Origin: Myotis daubentonii | Taxonomy: Eukaryota > Chordata > Mammalia > Chiroptera > Vespertilionidae | Reading direction: 5' to 3' | DNA: 64,000 bases | Assembly: GCF_963259705.1 (NCBI RefSeq) | Contig: NC_081842.1 | Coordinates: 36,545,796 to 36,609,795 of the forward strand | Shown: positions 23,201 to 35,317 of the stretch, in pieces | Layout: every line of letters starts with the position of its first letter | Numbering within the stretch: position 1 is the first letter of the stretch | Notes under the pieces: generated by a model | Told to the model about the DNA's origin: nothing | Seen by the model: the letters and a program-made list of their open reading frames with translations, nothing else | Databases searched by the model: none | Translations under genes and position numbers: made by a program

Positions 23201-23359
23201 CCAGACTGATTTTCTTATGAAAAAGTAGAAAACTTTCATTCAGTTTTCATGTTTTAACAATAAAGAGGTCAATGAGGTAACATTTTAGATTAAAACTTAA
23301 TCCTGACAGAAAAAAAGGATTTCAAATGACCTGAGGTTATTACTTTAAACAACCTAGAA

Positions 23360-23632
23360 CAGCCCTGGCCCGTTTCCTCAGTAGTTATAATGTCGGCCTA
23401 TAGGCCAAAGGTTTGCAGGTTCAATTCATGGTCAAAGGCTTGTACCTGGGTTGCAGGTTCAATCCTCAGCCCAGTCAGTGCATGCACTGGAGGCAACCAG
23501 TTAATGTGTTTCTCTCACATCAATGTTTCTCTTTCTCTTTCTCTCTCCTCCCACTCCTTTAACTCTCTCTAAAAATCAATTAGAAAAATATCCTTAAGGG
23601 AGATTTAACAAAAAATAATATTTTAAATAAAT
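23360..23632 (+). mobile_element. Ves-type SINE, older copy
   Basis: AGCCCTGGCCCGTTTCCTCAG head, degenerate box B TTCAATTCATG, TTTCTCTCACATC body. A perfect 13-bp duplication, AAACAACCTAGAA at 23347-23359 and 23633-23645, bounds it. Confidence 0.9.
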
Positions 23633-23645
23633 AAACAACCTAGAA

Positions 23646-25690
23646 GAAAAGAAATTCCATTTAGTGGTTTAGAAAGATTTTGAGGAGAGCAGAGTTGAGG
23701 AGAATTTCAGGCTTAGAGTTTAGTAGCTGCCAGAAGAAAAGGAGACATGATAAAATATATGACTTAAGGCATCCAAATAAAATTTCTTCAGAGAAGTTAA
23801 ATCTTTTTGCTAGAATCCATGGTCATATCCATGAGGAAGCATTTTTCTTAAGCAGACACATGGTCTCTACAAAACATTTCTGACTCTTTCTTTGAGCAAG
23901 TAGAATGACTTGTTTCATTATTTTGGAGGGGAAAAAATAATTAAGAATGTTAGGCTCCATTCTGTTTTCTTGGCTAAGTGGGGGATTATCCCATTCTTTA
24001 ATCAGAATAACTATTTTTTAAAATATATTGTTTAGGCTTAAAATATAATGACTGCATTCTAAGTCCATTTACTGTCCACTGTTTGTGAATTTTATCTTAC
24101 ACCTAAACTTAGATATCGCATTATAAATTGCTTACACAGCAGATGGTCTTCTAAGCCAAATGAATTTAGCTACCCATATGTCAGCAGTATTTTTTGGCTT
24201 TTACTCATTAAGTAAAAAAAAATACTTGTAGGATTTTATAAAATGTATTACTTATTTTGGTTCAATAATAGGCCAATTTAATCTCTTCTGTTGGTATTTC
24301 TGTTAATTAAAATAAATTGTAGGAAACCTATATAGAATCTCTAGAGACAGGAAATAGTGCAACTGTTTATATATCATATTCAAGTAATCCATTCAAATGA
24401 AATATAATAGCTACAGGTAGATATTTATTTCCTGTGAGATTTGTTTTTCATATTTACATTCATGCTATGCTTCATTATATCAAAATAATGTAAAAATAGC
24501 AGTGACAGTGTGTTTTGTAAAAATGCTTGTTTTATTCACTTTTAAATTATTTCTTTTCAGTATATCATTATTTAATAAAATGGAATTAATAAAAAAGAAC
24601 CATAACTATAATCTCTGCATTCTAACAGCAATTTGTCAAGTTTTGTTTCTAATATAAAATTAGCATGTAAATTATACCATTTAAACTTGAAGAAAGAGTA
24701 AGTGGCAAATAATGTTTAATTGTTGATATGCTAATAAGCAACCATTATTATCCATTATAAAATGTTACATATTAAGATGTAAATTTCCTCTTTTTAATTA
24801 AACTATAAAAGCATTGCAGTGTCCTGTGTCTGGAAATGTGCTGATAATGATGCATACATATATTAGGCAAACCTAAGCTTAATTTGCTGGACCAATTTAT
24901 ATCACGGTGTATATACAAAAACAAATCTCAAGGCATTTTTTTATTTTATCCTTTCACTGATATGTTGTATAATAGATTGACCTCTTCAAGTGGATAGCAA
25001 ATCTTCAAAAGTAATTATTGAATCCAAATTTAAAAAGTATTCTCATAAGTTATTTTACCTTAAAAATCGTATCTTTAAAAAATAAATATCAGGGTCTTTT
25101 CACTTTTAAATAACATTCAAAAGATGAACACAACCACCCACTTTATTCCCCAAAGTGTATTCAATCATCTCTTTTTTAATCACTTAAACTTAAGAGAGCA
25201 TCACCTTTTGTGCAATTCCAGGATTGATTTTTTCCAACCCAAATAGCCTTTGACTTATTGCTATTTTGCCCTATTCTAACAATTAATTATGAGTTACTAT
25301 GAGAAACATGGACAGAGATGCAAGGTAATGTCTAGTGCCTTGTCACTGTAGAGGTATAGTAGTCAATCTAACAAACTTTATTATGTTCAGCATGCTAGAA
25401 AATATTTTTAGGCAGAATTTTTTTTTTCAAGTAGAACAAGAGAGAACACCATTCAAGAAACTTCTTTCCTAAATTATGCAGGCCAAACATAATTTGGAGC
25501 TTATGCTTTAATTAAAACTAGTCATGATATAACCTTAAATTTACCCAATGTATTGTTAGAACAAAAAATACATATTTTTAAACACAGATAATTTAAAAAA
25601 TTTTATCGCTTGGTTTAATAAAAATGAATTGTAGTTTTATGCTTTTTAAAATTAGGAAATAGCTTTCACCCATATTTTATAAGATATTAG
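23646..25690. other. Two-kilobase repeat-poor AT-rich region
   Basis: No repeat, gene or long frame that I can name. It is rich in TAAT and TTTAAT-type words and stands out in a repeat-dense window. Conservation cannot be judged from the sequence alone. Confidence 0.45.
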
Positions 25691-25699
25691 ATTACATTT

Positions 25700-25912
25700 T
25701 TAAAATATGTTTTTGTTGATTTCAAAGGGAAAGGGAGATGGAGAGAGATAGAAACATCAATAATGAGAGAGAATCATTTACTGGCTGCCTCCTGCATACC
25801 CCCTACTGTAGATCAAGCCTGCAACCCGGGCATGTGCCCTGACCAGAATCCAAGCATGACCACCTGGTTCAGAGGTCGATGCTCAACAACTGAGTTATGT
25901 CAGCTGGGTCAC
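25700..25912 (-). mobile_element. Ves-type SINE, diverged
   Basis: The antisense SINE shows GATAGAAACATCAATAATGAG, TGGCTGCCTCCTGCATACC and a degenerate box A/B region ending TGTCAGCTGGGTC. I found no convincing duplication. Confidence 0.8.
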
Positions 25913-25984
25913 ACATCAAGATTTTACACTATCCTGACTTCTAAAAGCTTAGATTTGTTTGTGGTTTTTTTTTGTTTGTATCTG

Positions 25985-26890
25985 ATATAAATGGAATTAT
26001 AGTCTATACTGTTTATATCTGGCATCTTTCACTTGCCATTATGTTTGTGAGATTTATGTATATTGTGTGTAGTCATAAATTGTTAATTTTTATTACTGTG
26101 TGAGTACAGTACATTTTTTCCATATTGGAAAATAGATGGAAATCCGAGTAGTTTTCAATTGGACTATTTTGAATAATACTGCTATGAACATTCTACTCCA
26201 CATTTTTGGGTGAACATATGTATACACTGCTTTGGGGTATTTACATGAGAAAAAAAGTTGATGGTTCAGCTTCAGAATGTGCTGGGAAAAGGTTTTCTGA
26301 AGGCATCTTACCATCAGCAGTGTATATTGTTCTAATTGGCCTACATCCTTGCTAACACTAGGTATTTTTCTGTTGTTTTATTTTGTTTGCAGTTCAGCCA
26401 TTTTGGTATAGTGTCCAGAATATATAATATATATATAAACTTCTAGAACTCAGCAATAAGAAGACAAATTATTTAACAAAAATACAGTGGCAACAGTGAA
26501 GTGTCTTTATAAAGACATTTCATCAAATACATCCTACGTTGGCATATATCAGCATAACAACATGCTCAACATCATCAGTTATCAGAGAAATGCAAAGTAA
26601 AACCACAAGGAGATACCAATGTGCTCCCATGAGAATGGCTAACATTACAAGAACTGGTAACACTAAGTGGTGGCAAGCATGCAGAACACCTAGAGATTTT
26701 GTATCTTACTAAAACAAGTGCAAAGTGGCATAGGAAAACAGTTCAAAATTTCTTATGAAGTTTCTTCACAGCCCACCAATTTAACTCCTGGACGTTTCTT
26801 CAAAGGAAATTAAAAATCATGTCCACACAAAAATATACCTGCAAATATTCATGGCAATTTTATTCATAATTGCCATAACAGGAAACAAGC
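25985..26890 (-). mobile_element. Old L1 with 5' inversion
   Basis: 25985-26420 reads as antisense L1 ORF2 end (TTGAATAATACTGCTATGAAC, CATCCTTGCTAACACTAGG). 26425-26890 reads as sense ORF2 (TCAGAGAAATGCAAAGTAAA, GGCAATTTTATTCATAATTG). Both arms are old and share the same L1 region, consistent with a 5' inversion. No duplication was recognised. Confidence 0.65.
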
Positions 26891-27805
26891 CGGGACTTCT
26901 GTTTTTCTTTTTTAGGCAGATTGGATAACCCTCTGGGAGTAAGAATGCAGTGGGCTTCTGATTCTGTCTTGTATTCAGGTATTTCTTTCTGATGCATTTG
27001 ATAAGAGTCTGGCTATCTCCAACTCCTTAGATAGAGTGTTTATGAAAGATTTAATTTTCCCTTTAGAGATTTTGAGTTTTGCTCTTTGTTTTACATACTG
27101 TTTAAAAGTTTTGCAAATATTTTAAAGAGGTGACTAGCCGTGTGTTTGAGGCAAGCACATTCCTAAAGTGGGACTTCATTTCCTACATGATGGGAAATTT
27201 CAAATCCCACCTCTAGAAACCCATACATCCTGCATGATCCAGACTTCAGAAAATGTACAGCAGGGAGAATTTGGGCTTAAGGATTCTTTAGAAATTCAAA
27301 ATTTTTCACACTATACTCAGCAAATAGAATCATGCTAGTTTCTTTTCGACTTGTAATATCCTTCTACAGAGACAAGCTCAATTAGAATCTAGAAATCTAG
27401 AGAAAGAAATGACTTGAATTTTCCTTCATTTAATCCACATGGCATCCCAAAATCTCCAATGTTTTTAAAGACATAATTTTGCAATTAACCTGGCTTTTAT
27501 GTTGTTTTAACTGTAACATGTTCTGCAGCAATTTCTATTTCTTCCCTAGCTCTGGAAGTTTCTTTTATAAAATTTTATGTTACTGTTCAGTTTTCCAAGA
27601 AATACTTTAATCTATTATTCTAAAGTAAAGTTTCATTAAGCTATTAAATTTATAAACTCAGAAACATTCTGAAATTTATACATTTGTGAAATACTAAATA
27701 TAAAAATTAATCTGAATGTTTATTCACCTTTTTGGAAATTTGTCATTAGATGTGTTGTCTTAAATACTTATACAAACTGCTACTATATTAATTTTCTAAA
27801 ATACA
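26891..27805. other. AT-rich stretch, nothing recognised
   Basis: No gene or nameable repeat seen. Confidence 0.5.
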
Positions 27806-27809
27806 AATT

Positions 27810-28250
27810 GATTCACAACACTCCTCTTCCTAAAGCCTTTAATGGTCTCTTTGTTTTAAAGAATAAAATTCCAGTTCCTCTGATGGGGTTCAATACTTTA
27901 TATAATTTTATGTTAATTACTTTTCTAGTGGCTATCTTCCTCTGCAAGCAGGAATCACTGACCATTCACATGTAACTTTTTTCCTAGATAATTCATGTAC
28001 CCTTTGAACTAGATTGTTTCTAAGCAGAACATACCATTCGATCTCTTTGACTATCAAAAATTCTTCTTTTCTTTCATATGTTAACTTCCACTGAGGCTTC
28101 CCCTTTTAAAATTATACTCAACTTCTTTCATCATTGCTAGCATCTCTTCTCAGCACTTAGTTTTTTCTACCTTTTTAAAATAATACTCTGTGGTTTTTAT
28201 ATCTTTGCCATGTTAGTATAAAACTCTTGGTGGGGAGTCATAACTCAGTC
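27810..28250 (+). mobile_element. L2 fragment
   Basis: The order CTAAAGCCTTTAATGGTCTC, GAATAAAATTCCAGTTCCTC follows the conserved L2 ORF2-end pattern (CCTTCAATGGCTCC...AGGATAAAGTCC). Diverged downstream. Confidence 0.6.
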
Positions 28251-29394
28251 GTGTGCATGTCTCACATACCATTCATGGAGTTCACACCAAAATATTTTTG
28301 AGTGATTATGTGCTTGATTATTTTATTACATGAATATGATTCATTGATAAGAAAGAGCTCAAATATTTCAGAGTTTGGACCAATTACCTTAAAAGAGATA
28401 TTTCATCTAGCCAATTATCCTAGTCAATTATCCACTATTTAAATATTTGAATATATATAACTTTAACTATTGAAACTTACTTATTTTACTTTAAAAAGAA
28501 ACAATTTCATCTTCACTAAAAATTCTTCCTACTGAATGTTTTGAAAAGTAACTCTTTGCACAAAGCCCAGGTCGACCCAGGGATAATTTGAATGATTTCT
28601 GCATTTCAATATGCTGAGATATGAGTTTCAGATGAAAATGCAATAAGTATACATAAGCATTCCACAAATTGCAATATATTTTTATGTATGCCTTAATTTT
28701 ATAAGTGCTATTTTGCACATTTTATTCAGACTACTTAGATATTGAACACGCATTGTTCAATATTGTTCTCTAAGGGGAAAAATAGCAATAGGTTTTGATT
28801 GCAAGAAAATTACAGTCTTTCCAATATTGTAAATATCAAAGACATTATAATGCACAGAGAAAGTTGTAAAATGTCTATCTTTCAGAAGCTGGACAATAAG
28901 AGAAAAATGAATGTCATCATGGGTATTAATGTGCACAGAAAGCAATATGTTCAATAAAAATTATTAATTATGTCCAGTTTCTCATTTCTCTTATTTATAC
29001 AGGTAATCTATTTCAACGGACTTGTTTGTACCTTTAGAGATGAAGATATAAAGAAAGAGCCACATAATGAATCAAGATGTTTTACCTTGGTTGCTCACAC
29101 CAGGAAAATTAAAGTAATCTCAACATGTCTTTTTTTATTTCTTAAGTTTTAAAATTTTTATGACATAAGTATCTATAGATCCAAGCAGTGAACCTTTTTT
29201 AATTCAATTCAAACTATCGTGGCAGTTAACTGGTTAAGGCATGTTCTCAGCTAATAAGTATTACTGGGAAATGGTGATCCCAACTTACCGAGGGATTTGA
29301 AAAAAAAATATCCACTTCTAATTAAGACATAAAATTGAGGATATGAGTAGAAATAAATCTCAAGATATTTTTTAAAAGGTAACTTATTATATAA
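28251..29394. other. AT-rich stretch, nothing recognised
   Basis: No gene or nameable repeat. A short plus-strand frame at 28970-29152 follows a pyrimidine-rich TTATACAG but lacks a proper donor. Confidence 0.5.
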
Positions 29395-30007
29395 CTAGAG
29401 GCCCAGTGCTTGAAATTTGTGCATGGAAGGAGGGGTCCCCTCAGCCCAGCCTGCACCCTGTCCTACCCGGGATCCCTCTCACAATCCGGGACCACTGGCT
29501 CCTAACAGCTCACCTGCCTGCCTACCTGATCGCCCCTTATTGCTCCCCCCTGCTGGCCTGGTCACCCATTACTGCCCCTCCCCCCGCTGGCTGGGTCATC
29601 TCCAACTGCCCCCCCCCCCCCGCCAGCTTGGTTGCCCCCAACTGACCCTTCTGCTGCTCTGGTTGCCCCATACTGCTCACCCTGCTGGCCAGGTTACCCC
29701 CAACTACCCTCCTGCCAACCTGGTCACCCCCAAATGACCCCCCTGCCAGCCTGGTCGCCTGCAACTGCCCCCCTTCTGGCCTGGCCACCCCATGCAGCCT
29801 GATGTTTAGTCGATTGGTCATCCCTCACTAACGCCCCCTGCCAGCCTAGTCGCCCCACACAGCCTGCTGCTCAGTCATTTGGTCGTCCCTCCCTGCCCCC
29901 CGCACTCCCCGCCAGCCTTGTTGCCCCATGTAGCTTGCTGTTTGGTCGTTACTGTTACTGTGATGGTGTCTGGGAAAATTTGCATATTCCTCTATTATTA
30001 GTATAGA
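29395..30007 (-). mobile_element. Non-autonomous Helitron with 31-33 bp minisatellite
   Basis: On the minus strand it starts TCTATACTAATAATAGAGG and ends in a degenerate hairpin (CACAAATTTCAAGCAC) and GGGCCTCTAG. Flanks are A (29394) and T (30008). The middle is a minisatellite like that of the L1 5'UTR at 38122-38312. No coding capacity. Confidence 0.88.
29540..29800. repeat. 31-33 bp minisatellite in Helitron
   Basis: Units close to CTGCTGGCCTGGTCACCC plus CCAACTGCCCC, about eight degenerate copies. Confidence 0.8.
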
Positions 30008-30054
30008 TAGCATTATGAACTCATGCTCCTAGGCGAGCACTTAGGGGCTGATTA

Positions 30055-30165
30055 ATACTAACTTGCATTTGAAAAATGAGAAAGCAGAGATCCAGAAAGT
30101 GAAGTGGTTTGTCCACAGTCATAAGACCTACTGTATTAGGATGAGGATTAGAAACTGTTTCTACA
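30055..30165 (-). repeat. MIR-type fragment
   Basis: Antisense MIR-like order: AAAAATGAGAAAGCAGAGATCC, TTTGTCCACAGTCATAAG. Weak. Confidence 0.45.
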
Positions 30166-30366
30166 AAGAATTAGGACCCAAATCATCTGTCAATGTTTCT
30201 ACATAGCAATTTGTTTTCCACTATTTTCATCTGATTAGATCAATTGGAAAGTATTTGTCTATAAACATTTTCAAAAGTAACAATAATCAAAAGATGAAAA
30301 TTTAGTTTAAAATTTCCAGAGTTTCATTTAGTCTTTCTCATACTCAAAATTCACATAGATTGTGAA

Positions 30367-30369
<3 letters not shown>

Positions 30370-30421
<52 letters not shown>
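30370..30421. repeat. (TA)n microsatellite
   Basis: Uninterrupted TA run. Confidence 0.97.
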
Positions 30422-30424
<3 letters not shown>

Positions 30425-32069
30425 AAAAATTTAAATTAAAAAATCCTTTTTTAATATTTCTGTTTTATGGAGAACTAACTTGACTTTGAAAGTTTATTTG
30501 TTTACAAGTAGAATAAGGTCGACCTTGCCTGCTTTCATTTGTAGTTATTTCTGGTCTGAATAGCTACACTCCATAAATGATTTCTGGAATTTGGCTTAGA
30601 GGCGTAGTACGGCTTGTTTTAGCAGCTACATATTTTTCTCTCTACTTGCCTGCTGGCCCAAACTCTCTCTGGTCCCCTAACCGCCACTGAGTCCTCCCAC
30701 TTCAGGCACGTACCAGGACAAGCCTCATTCTCATTTCATTTCAGCTCTCCTGTTTTCCAGCCTCTGTGCCCAACCAGCTGATGGAGATAAGCTGCTTCAT
30801 TGCTGTGTGCAAGGGAGAAAAATAAGTCCGTTCTAAACTCCTCTTATCATTTCTCTCTAAGAACAACAGCTATTGGCAACATTTAGGGTTGCCATCAATA
30901 ATAAGCATGCCATTCCACTCACAGGGAAGGACTGGTTTACATAAGTTTCCTGCTGCTGCTGTCACTAGCAGAGATTCTTAATATAAAAAATCTTACACAT
31001 CCTGGCTTCACAGCAAGCTTGGCAATGATATTCCTGGTAAAAATGCACTAAGGCAACAGAATGACTATGGCAGCCATTCTCTGCTCTCTAAGCCATACTC
31101 CTTTGCGCGGACCCAGGAATGTCTACTTACTGTGGGATTTTACGATAGTTTGCTGTCACTTGTCTCCTGCCCTCTGAGAATTTACTATGGGAATTGGTGT
31201 TGGACTGTTTTTTTCTTGGGGAATAAGGTTTGGGAGATATATTAGAAGTGAAGCAGGGCAGAAGTTATTCAGATTGGGCATATTTAACCGCTCATAATAA
31301 ACGCAGTCAACATTAATAGAGGTATGATTGCCAGATCAATTCAAATAATTATCTCTCTTTAATCTACACCAGAAAGTCTACATTTATAGACAGACTAGCA
31401 AAAGTACTGGATATTGAATGAGATCAGATTTATCACATTTTCATTCCCAGGTCTATGGTCTCTATTTAACTCCCAAAGATAATAGCTGTCTTCATAATGA
31501 CACATGCTTTATAACCATTACCATAGGATTATTATTGAAAGTTGAATTACTATCTATATATCATATACTATAAGCTATATATACAGAAATCTCTTATTAT
31601 GATGTTAAATTACTATACATCACAGATACGAGAGAGAAAGACAGACAGACAGAGAAACAGTGAAAAGTTTAGAGCACCTGTTTATTCCTCTGGATGTCCT
31701 AAACTTTACCATTGATCTAAAAAACAAAAAAACAAAATAAATTTTGGTTCCCCCCAAAATTGACTTACTGCTTAAGGCTTTGGTGTCAGAATATTGACTA
31801 TGTCAAGAGACACTAAAATAAAACCCTATAAATTGTATCACATCTTTTATGAAAATGTTCATTTTCACATATTCTCTGGGTCTTTCTTCTAAGGACACAG
31901 CAGAAATTCTTTATTCTTAGCGGCAACTTCAGCTGCATTTAAAAAAATAATTTTAATCTTATTGGCTTTATGAATTCAATAACTGGTCTAATAACTAGTC
32001 TCATCAATTACTAAAAATATATGCACCATATCTGTGGGTATCTATAACAAGTACATAATCTATCTGTCT
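30422..32069. other. Repeat-poor unique region
   Basis: No gene or nameable repeat. 30590-31300 has more balanced base composition than its surroundings and no long frame. I cannot tell whether it is conserved. Confidence 0.45.
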
Positions 32070-32072
32070 AAT

Positions 32073-32119
<47 letters not shown>
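32070..32119. repeat. (TTTA)n microsatellite
   Basis: About twelve TTTA units. A second run at 32169-32204 is the tail of the adjacent SINE. Confidence 0.95.
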
Positions 32120-32168
32120 CCTCATTCTTGACATAATTTCATGTTCTCTGTTTTTATGATTTTTCTTG

Positions 32169-32175
<7 letters not shown>

Positions 32176-32203
<28 letters not shown>

Positions 32204-32450
32204 TTCACTTGTGTTAATCCTCACCCAAGGATATTTTTCCACTGATTTTTGGAGAAAGTGGAAGGGAGGGGGAGACACGCAAAGAGAAACATCAATGTGA
32301 GAGAGATGCATTAATTGGTTGCCTCCCGCCTGTGCCCCAACCAGGGCCAAGGCTGGAGCCCCCAACCAAGGTACATGCCCTTGACCAAAAATTGAACCTG
32401 AGATGCTTCAGTCCGTGGGCCAATGCTCTATCCACTAAGTCAAATTGGTT
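32176..32450 (-). mobile_element. Older chiropteran SINE with expanded tail
   Basis: An antisense SINE with the TCCTCACCCAAGGATATTTT 3' region, GTGAGAGAGATGCATTAATTGG body, and a tRNA-related head. A 12-bp duplication TCTTGTTATTTA flanks it (about 32164-32175 and 32453-32464). The TTTA array belongs to its A-rich tail. Confidence 0.85.
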
Positions 32451-32464
32451 AAGTCTTGTTATTT

Positions 32465-33062
32465 AGTTTTTAATTTTACAATTAAGTTATATGGTTGATT
32501 TGTGGACCCAGAAAAAATTCTGAAATATTTTCTGAATCAAGTTTGAAAATAAGCAAATATATATACAGCTTTGCAACTGACTACTCATGAGTGATCTTGA
32601 GCAATTTAACCCTGATAAATATATTTTTTACGTATAAAATTGGAATACTAGCTACCTCATATATTGTTTTGAAAATGAAAATGGTATAACATTTTAAATA
32701 CCAAGCACATTGGCTGGTATACATTAAATGGTTAAGAAAATTAAGTATATCCAAATTTATATTTAGTCCTGAGTGCAACCTTTCAAGATATTTTACTGAT
32801 AAATTAAATGAGAGTGTAACCTAAAATGACTCATGACTTAGGATGTTTGCATTGGGAAAAAATGACATAGCAATATTATAACAAGTTTATTTTTTTCTTT
32901 GAGATAAAATAAAACTCCAGAGGCACTGTGTGTGTGTGTGTATGTGTGTGTGTGTGTGTGTGTTTGAGATGACAGTATGGAAAAATCCAATTCAATTTCC
33001 AAACATAGTTACCTGTGAGAAGTGAGATGAGAAAGCAGAAAAAAAAAACAAAAAAAAACATC
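32465..33062. other. AT-rich stretch, nothing recognised
   Basis: No gene seen. It contains a TG microsatellite at 32926-32964. Confidence 0.5.
32926..32964. repeat. (TG)n microsatellite
   Basis: TG run with one TATG interruption. Confidence 0.95.
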
Positions 33063-33242
33063 AGCCCTAGATGGTTTAGCTCAGTGGATATAGCATGAGC
33101 CTGTGAACTGAAGGGTCCTGGGTTTGATTCTGGTCAAGGGCACATGCCCTGGTTGTGGGCTCAATCCCCAGTAGGGGGCATGCAGGAGGCAGCTAATCAA
33201 TGATTCTCTCTCATCATTGATGTTTCTATCTCTCCCTCTTTG

Positions 33243-33286
<44 letters not shown>
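33063..33286 (+). mobile_element. Ves SINE with (AT)n tail
   Basis: AGCCCTAGATGGTTTAGCTCAG head, box B GGTTTGATTCT, CATCATTGATGTTTCTATC body, then an (AT)n run at 33244-33286 in place of the A-rich tail. Next follows AGTCAGTTTGGCTCAGTG, a stub of another SINE head (33289-33308). Confidence 0.85.
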
Positions 33287-33292
<6 letters not shown>

Positions 33293-33522
33293 CAGTTTGG
33301 CTCAGTGAAAAAAGAATATACTAGAAAGATGAGGGGTCTGGAAATCATTTTATAATAGGAGAACAAGTGAGGATGTTTAGCTTAAATCAGAGTTAAAATA
33401 GAAAAAATAGTTATCTTCAAATATTTGAAGGACTCTCAAGTAAAGGATACTTTAGACTCATTATATAATGCTCAAAAGGATAGGAAATTGTTGGGTACAC
33501 AAATAAAAAATTAACCTTAAGT

Positions 33523-33662
33523 TTTTAATATTTATTTTAGAGAGAGGAGGAAGGGAAAGCCAGAGAGAGAAAATAACATCAACCATGTGCCCTGACTGGA
33601 ATCAAACCACCCCTCTGGTGTATAGGAGGATGCTCCAACCAACTGAGCCACATTGGTTAGGG
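33523..33662 (-). mobile_element. Ves-type SINE, internally shortened
   Basis: TTATTTTAGAGAGAGGAGG 3' end and AACTGAGCCACATTGGTTAG head complement are present. The central region is partly missing. Confidence 0.78.
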
Positions 33663-33803
33663 TGAGTACAATAAGTTTTGAATGAGATGCTACTCAACAA
33701 TATGTTCATATTGCAGGGATTTTATTTGCAACTGAAAATTACAAAGGTAGATCTAATTAGATTATGAAATAACATTACTGCTATTTTTATATATGATAAA
33801 TTA

Positions 33804-34178
33804 TCTATACTAATAAAAGGGCAATATGCTAATTAGATGACCTTCCAGATGTCCTTCCAGACAAAGCCACAGTAGTGGGCCGAGATAGAGGCAGTTAAGG
33901 GCATTCAGGTCGGGAGGGGAGAGCAGTTAGGGGATCAGGCAGGCAGGTAGAGAGGTTAGAGGTGATCAGGTAGGCAGGCAGGCAGAGTGGTTAGGGGTGA
34001 TCAGGCAGGCAGGCAGGTGAGCTGTTAGGAGCCAGGGTCCCAGATTGTGAGAGGGATGTCCGACTGCCGGTTTAGGCCTGATCCCTGTCAGACATCCCCC
34101 AAGGGGTCCTGATTGGAGACAGTTCAGGCCATGCTGAGGGACTTCTCCATGCACAAATTTCGTGCACCAGGCCTCTAG
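33804..34178 (+). mobile_element. Helitron, first of a three-module array
   Basis: It starts TCTATACTAATAAAAGGGC after A and ends with CATGCACAAATTTCGTGCAC and AGGCCTCTAG. The interior has GGCAGGCAGGCAGGT-type repeats and the module found in antisense at 29395 and 53971 (GAGCCAGGGTCCCAGATTGT). It abuts the next module without a spacer. Confidence 0.88.
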
Positions 34179-34746
34179 TCCTATCTAATAAAAGAGAAAC
34201 ATGGTAATTAGCGTACAACCGCTACCCTTCCCATTGGCTAATCAGGGCAATATGCAAATTAACTGCCAGCCAAGATGGCGGCCAGCAGCCACGCAACTTA
34301 AAGTGAACATGAGGCTTGCTTGCTTCAGTGACGGAGGACTCCAACATTCCCCGCCTGCCGCTGCAGGTCTCTGAGCTGCAACTCTAAGCAATTATATTAC
34401 AAATATAGAAGCTAAACAAAACCCCAGAAACCTGCTTTAGTCCGTCTGGCTTCAGCCAGCAGGATTGCAACATTGTTTCAAATACAGAAGGTAAACAAAG
34501 GCCAGAAACCTGCTTTAAGCAGCAGAGGCCTAAGAGCTGGAGCCAAGCCTCAAAGCTAAAGCAGGCCCAGAATTAAAAAAAAGAAAAAAAGGAGCGGTTG
34601 GGAGCTTTAGTCACCTGCCAGCCTGAAAACAGCCCTCAGCTCCTCACCCAGACTGGCCAGGCACCCCAGTGGGGACCCCCATCCTGATCCGGGACACCCT
34701 TCAGGGCAAACCAGCCGGCCCCAACCCATCGTGCACCAGGCCTCTA
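34179..34746 (+). mobile_element. Helitron module A', second of the array
   Basis: It starts TCCTATCTAATAAAAGAG directly after the preceding CTAG and ends ACCAGGCCTCTA with the final G missing, the same damaged terminus as at 16636. The interior matches 16047-16636 through the AAAAAAGGAGCGGTTGGGAG and GGACACCCTTCAGGGCAAAC segments. Confidence 0.88.
34233..34282 (+). promoter_or_regulatory. CCAAT / octamer / YY1-like cassette
   Basis: ATTGG at 34233-34237, ATGCAAAT at 34252-34259 and AAGATGGCGGC at 34272-34282, spaced as in 16101-16150. Function is inferred. Confidence 0.5.
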
Positions 34747-35286
34747 TCCTATATAGTAAAAGGGTAATATGCCTCCCGGCACCGGGATCAGTGTGACAGG
34801 GGGAAGCACCCAAACACCCTGATCGCCCTGCAGCTCTGTGTGTGACAGGGGGCGGGGCCACAACCTCCCTATCCACCCTGCTCTGTTCGTGACAGAGGAA
34901 GGCACCCCAACCCCCTGATCAGCCCTGCTCTGTGCCTGATAGGGGGAGCTCCCCAACCCCATGATCGCTCTGCGGCTCTGTGTGTGACAGGGGGCAGCGC
35001 CCCAACTTCCTTATCGGCCCTGCTCTGTGTGTGACGGGGTAGAGCCATAACCTCCCCATCGGCCCTGCCCTGAGTGTGAGAGTAGCGGCGCCCCAACCCC
35101 CTGATCGTCCCTGCTCTGTGGGTGATAGAAGGCAGTGCCCCAATCCCCACCCCACGGGCCCAGCTCTGTGTGTGATGGGGTAGAGCCATAACCTCCCCAT
35201 CGGCCCTGCCCTGAGTGTGACAGTGGTGGCGACCCAACCCCCTGATCGGCCCTGCTCTGTGGGTGATAGAGGGCGGCGCCCCAACC
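34747..35286 (+). mobile_element. Helitron module B', truncated and fused to L1
   Basis: It starts TCCTATATAGTAAAAGGG and carries the 47-bp minisatellite of 16700-17440. It stops in mid-unit at CGCCCCAACC and passes straight into L1 sequence. No hairpin or CTAG end follows. Confidence 0.85.
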
Positions 35287-35317
35287 ACCTCTCTCTGCTT
35301 CTTTTTATTTCTTCTTT

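Noticed and set aside
28970..29152. 60-codon plus frame after a TTATACAG acceptor-like site
   Set aside because: No donor at the end of the frame and no recognisable protein.
34607..35288. Minus-strand frames of 89-139 codons with the same words
   Set aside because: Same minisatellite in the truncated Helitron module.
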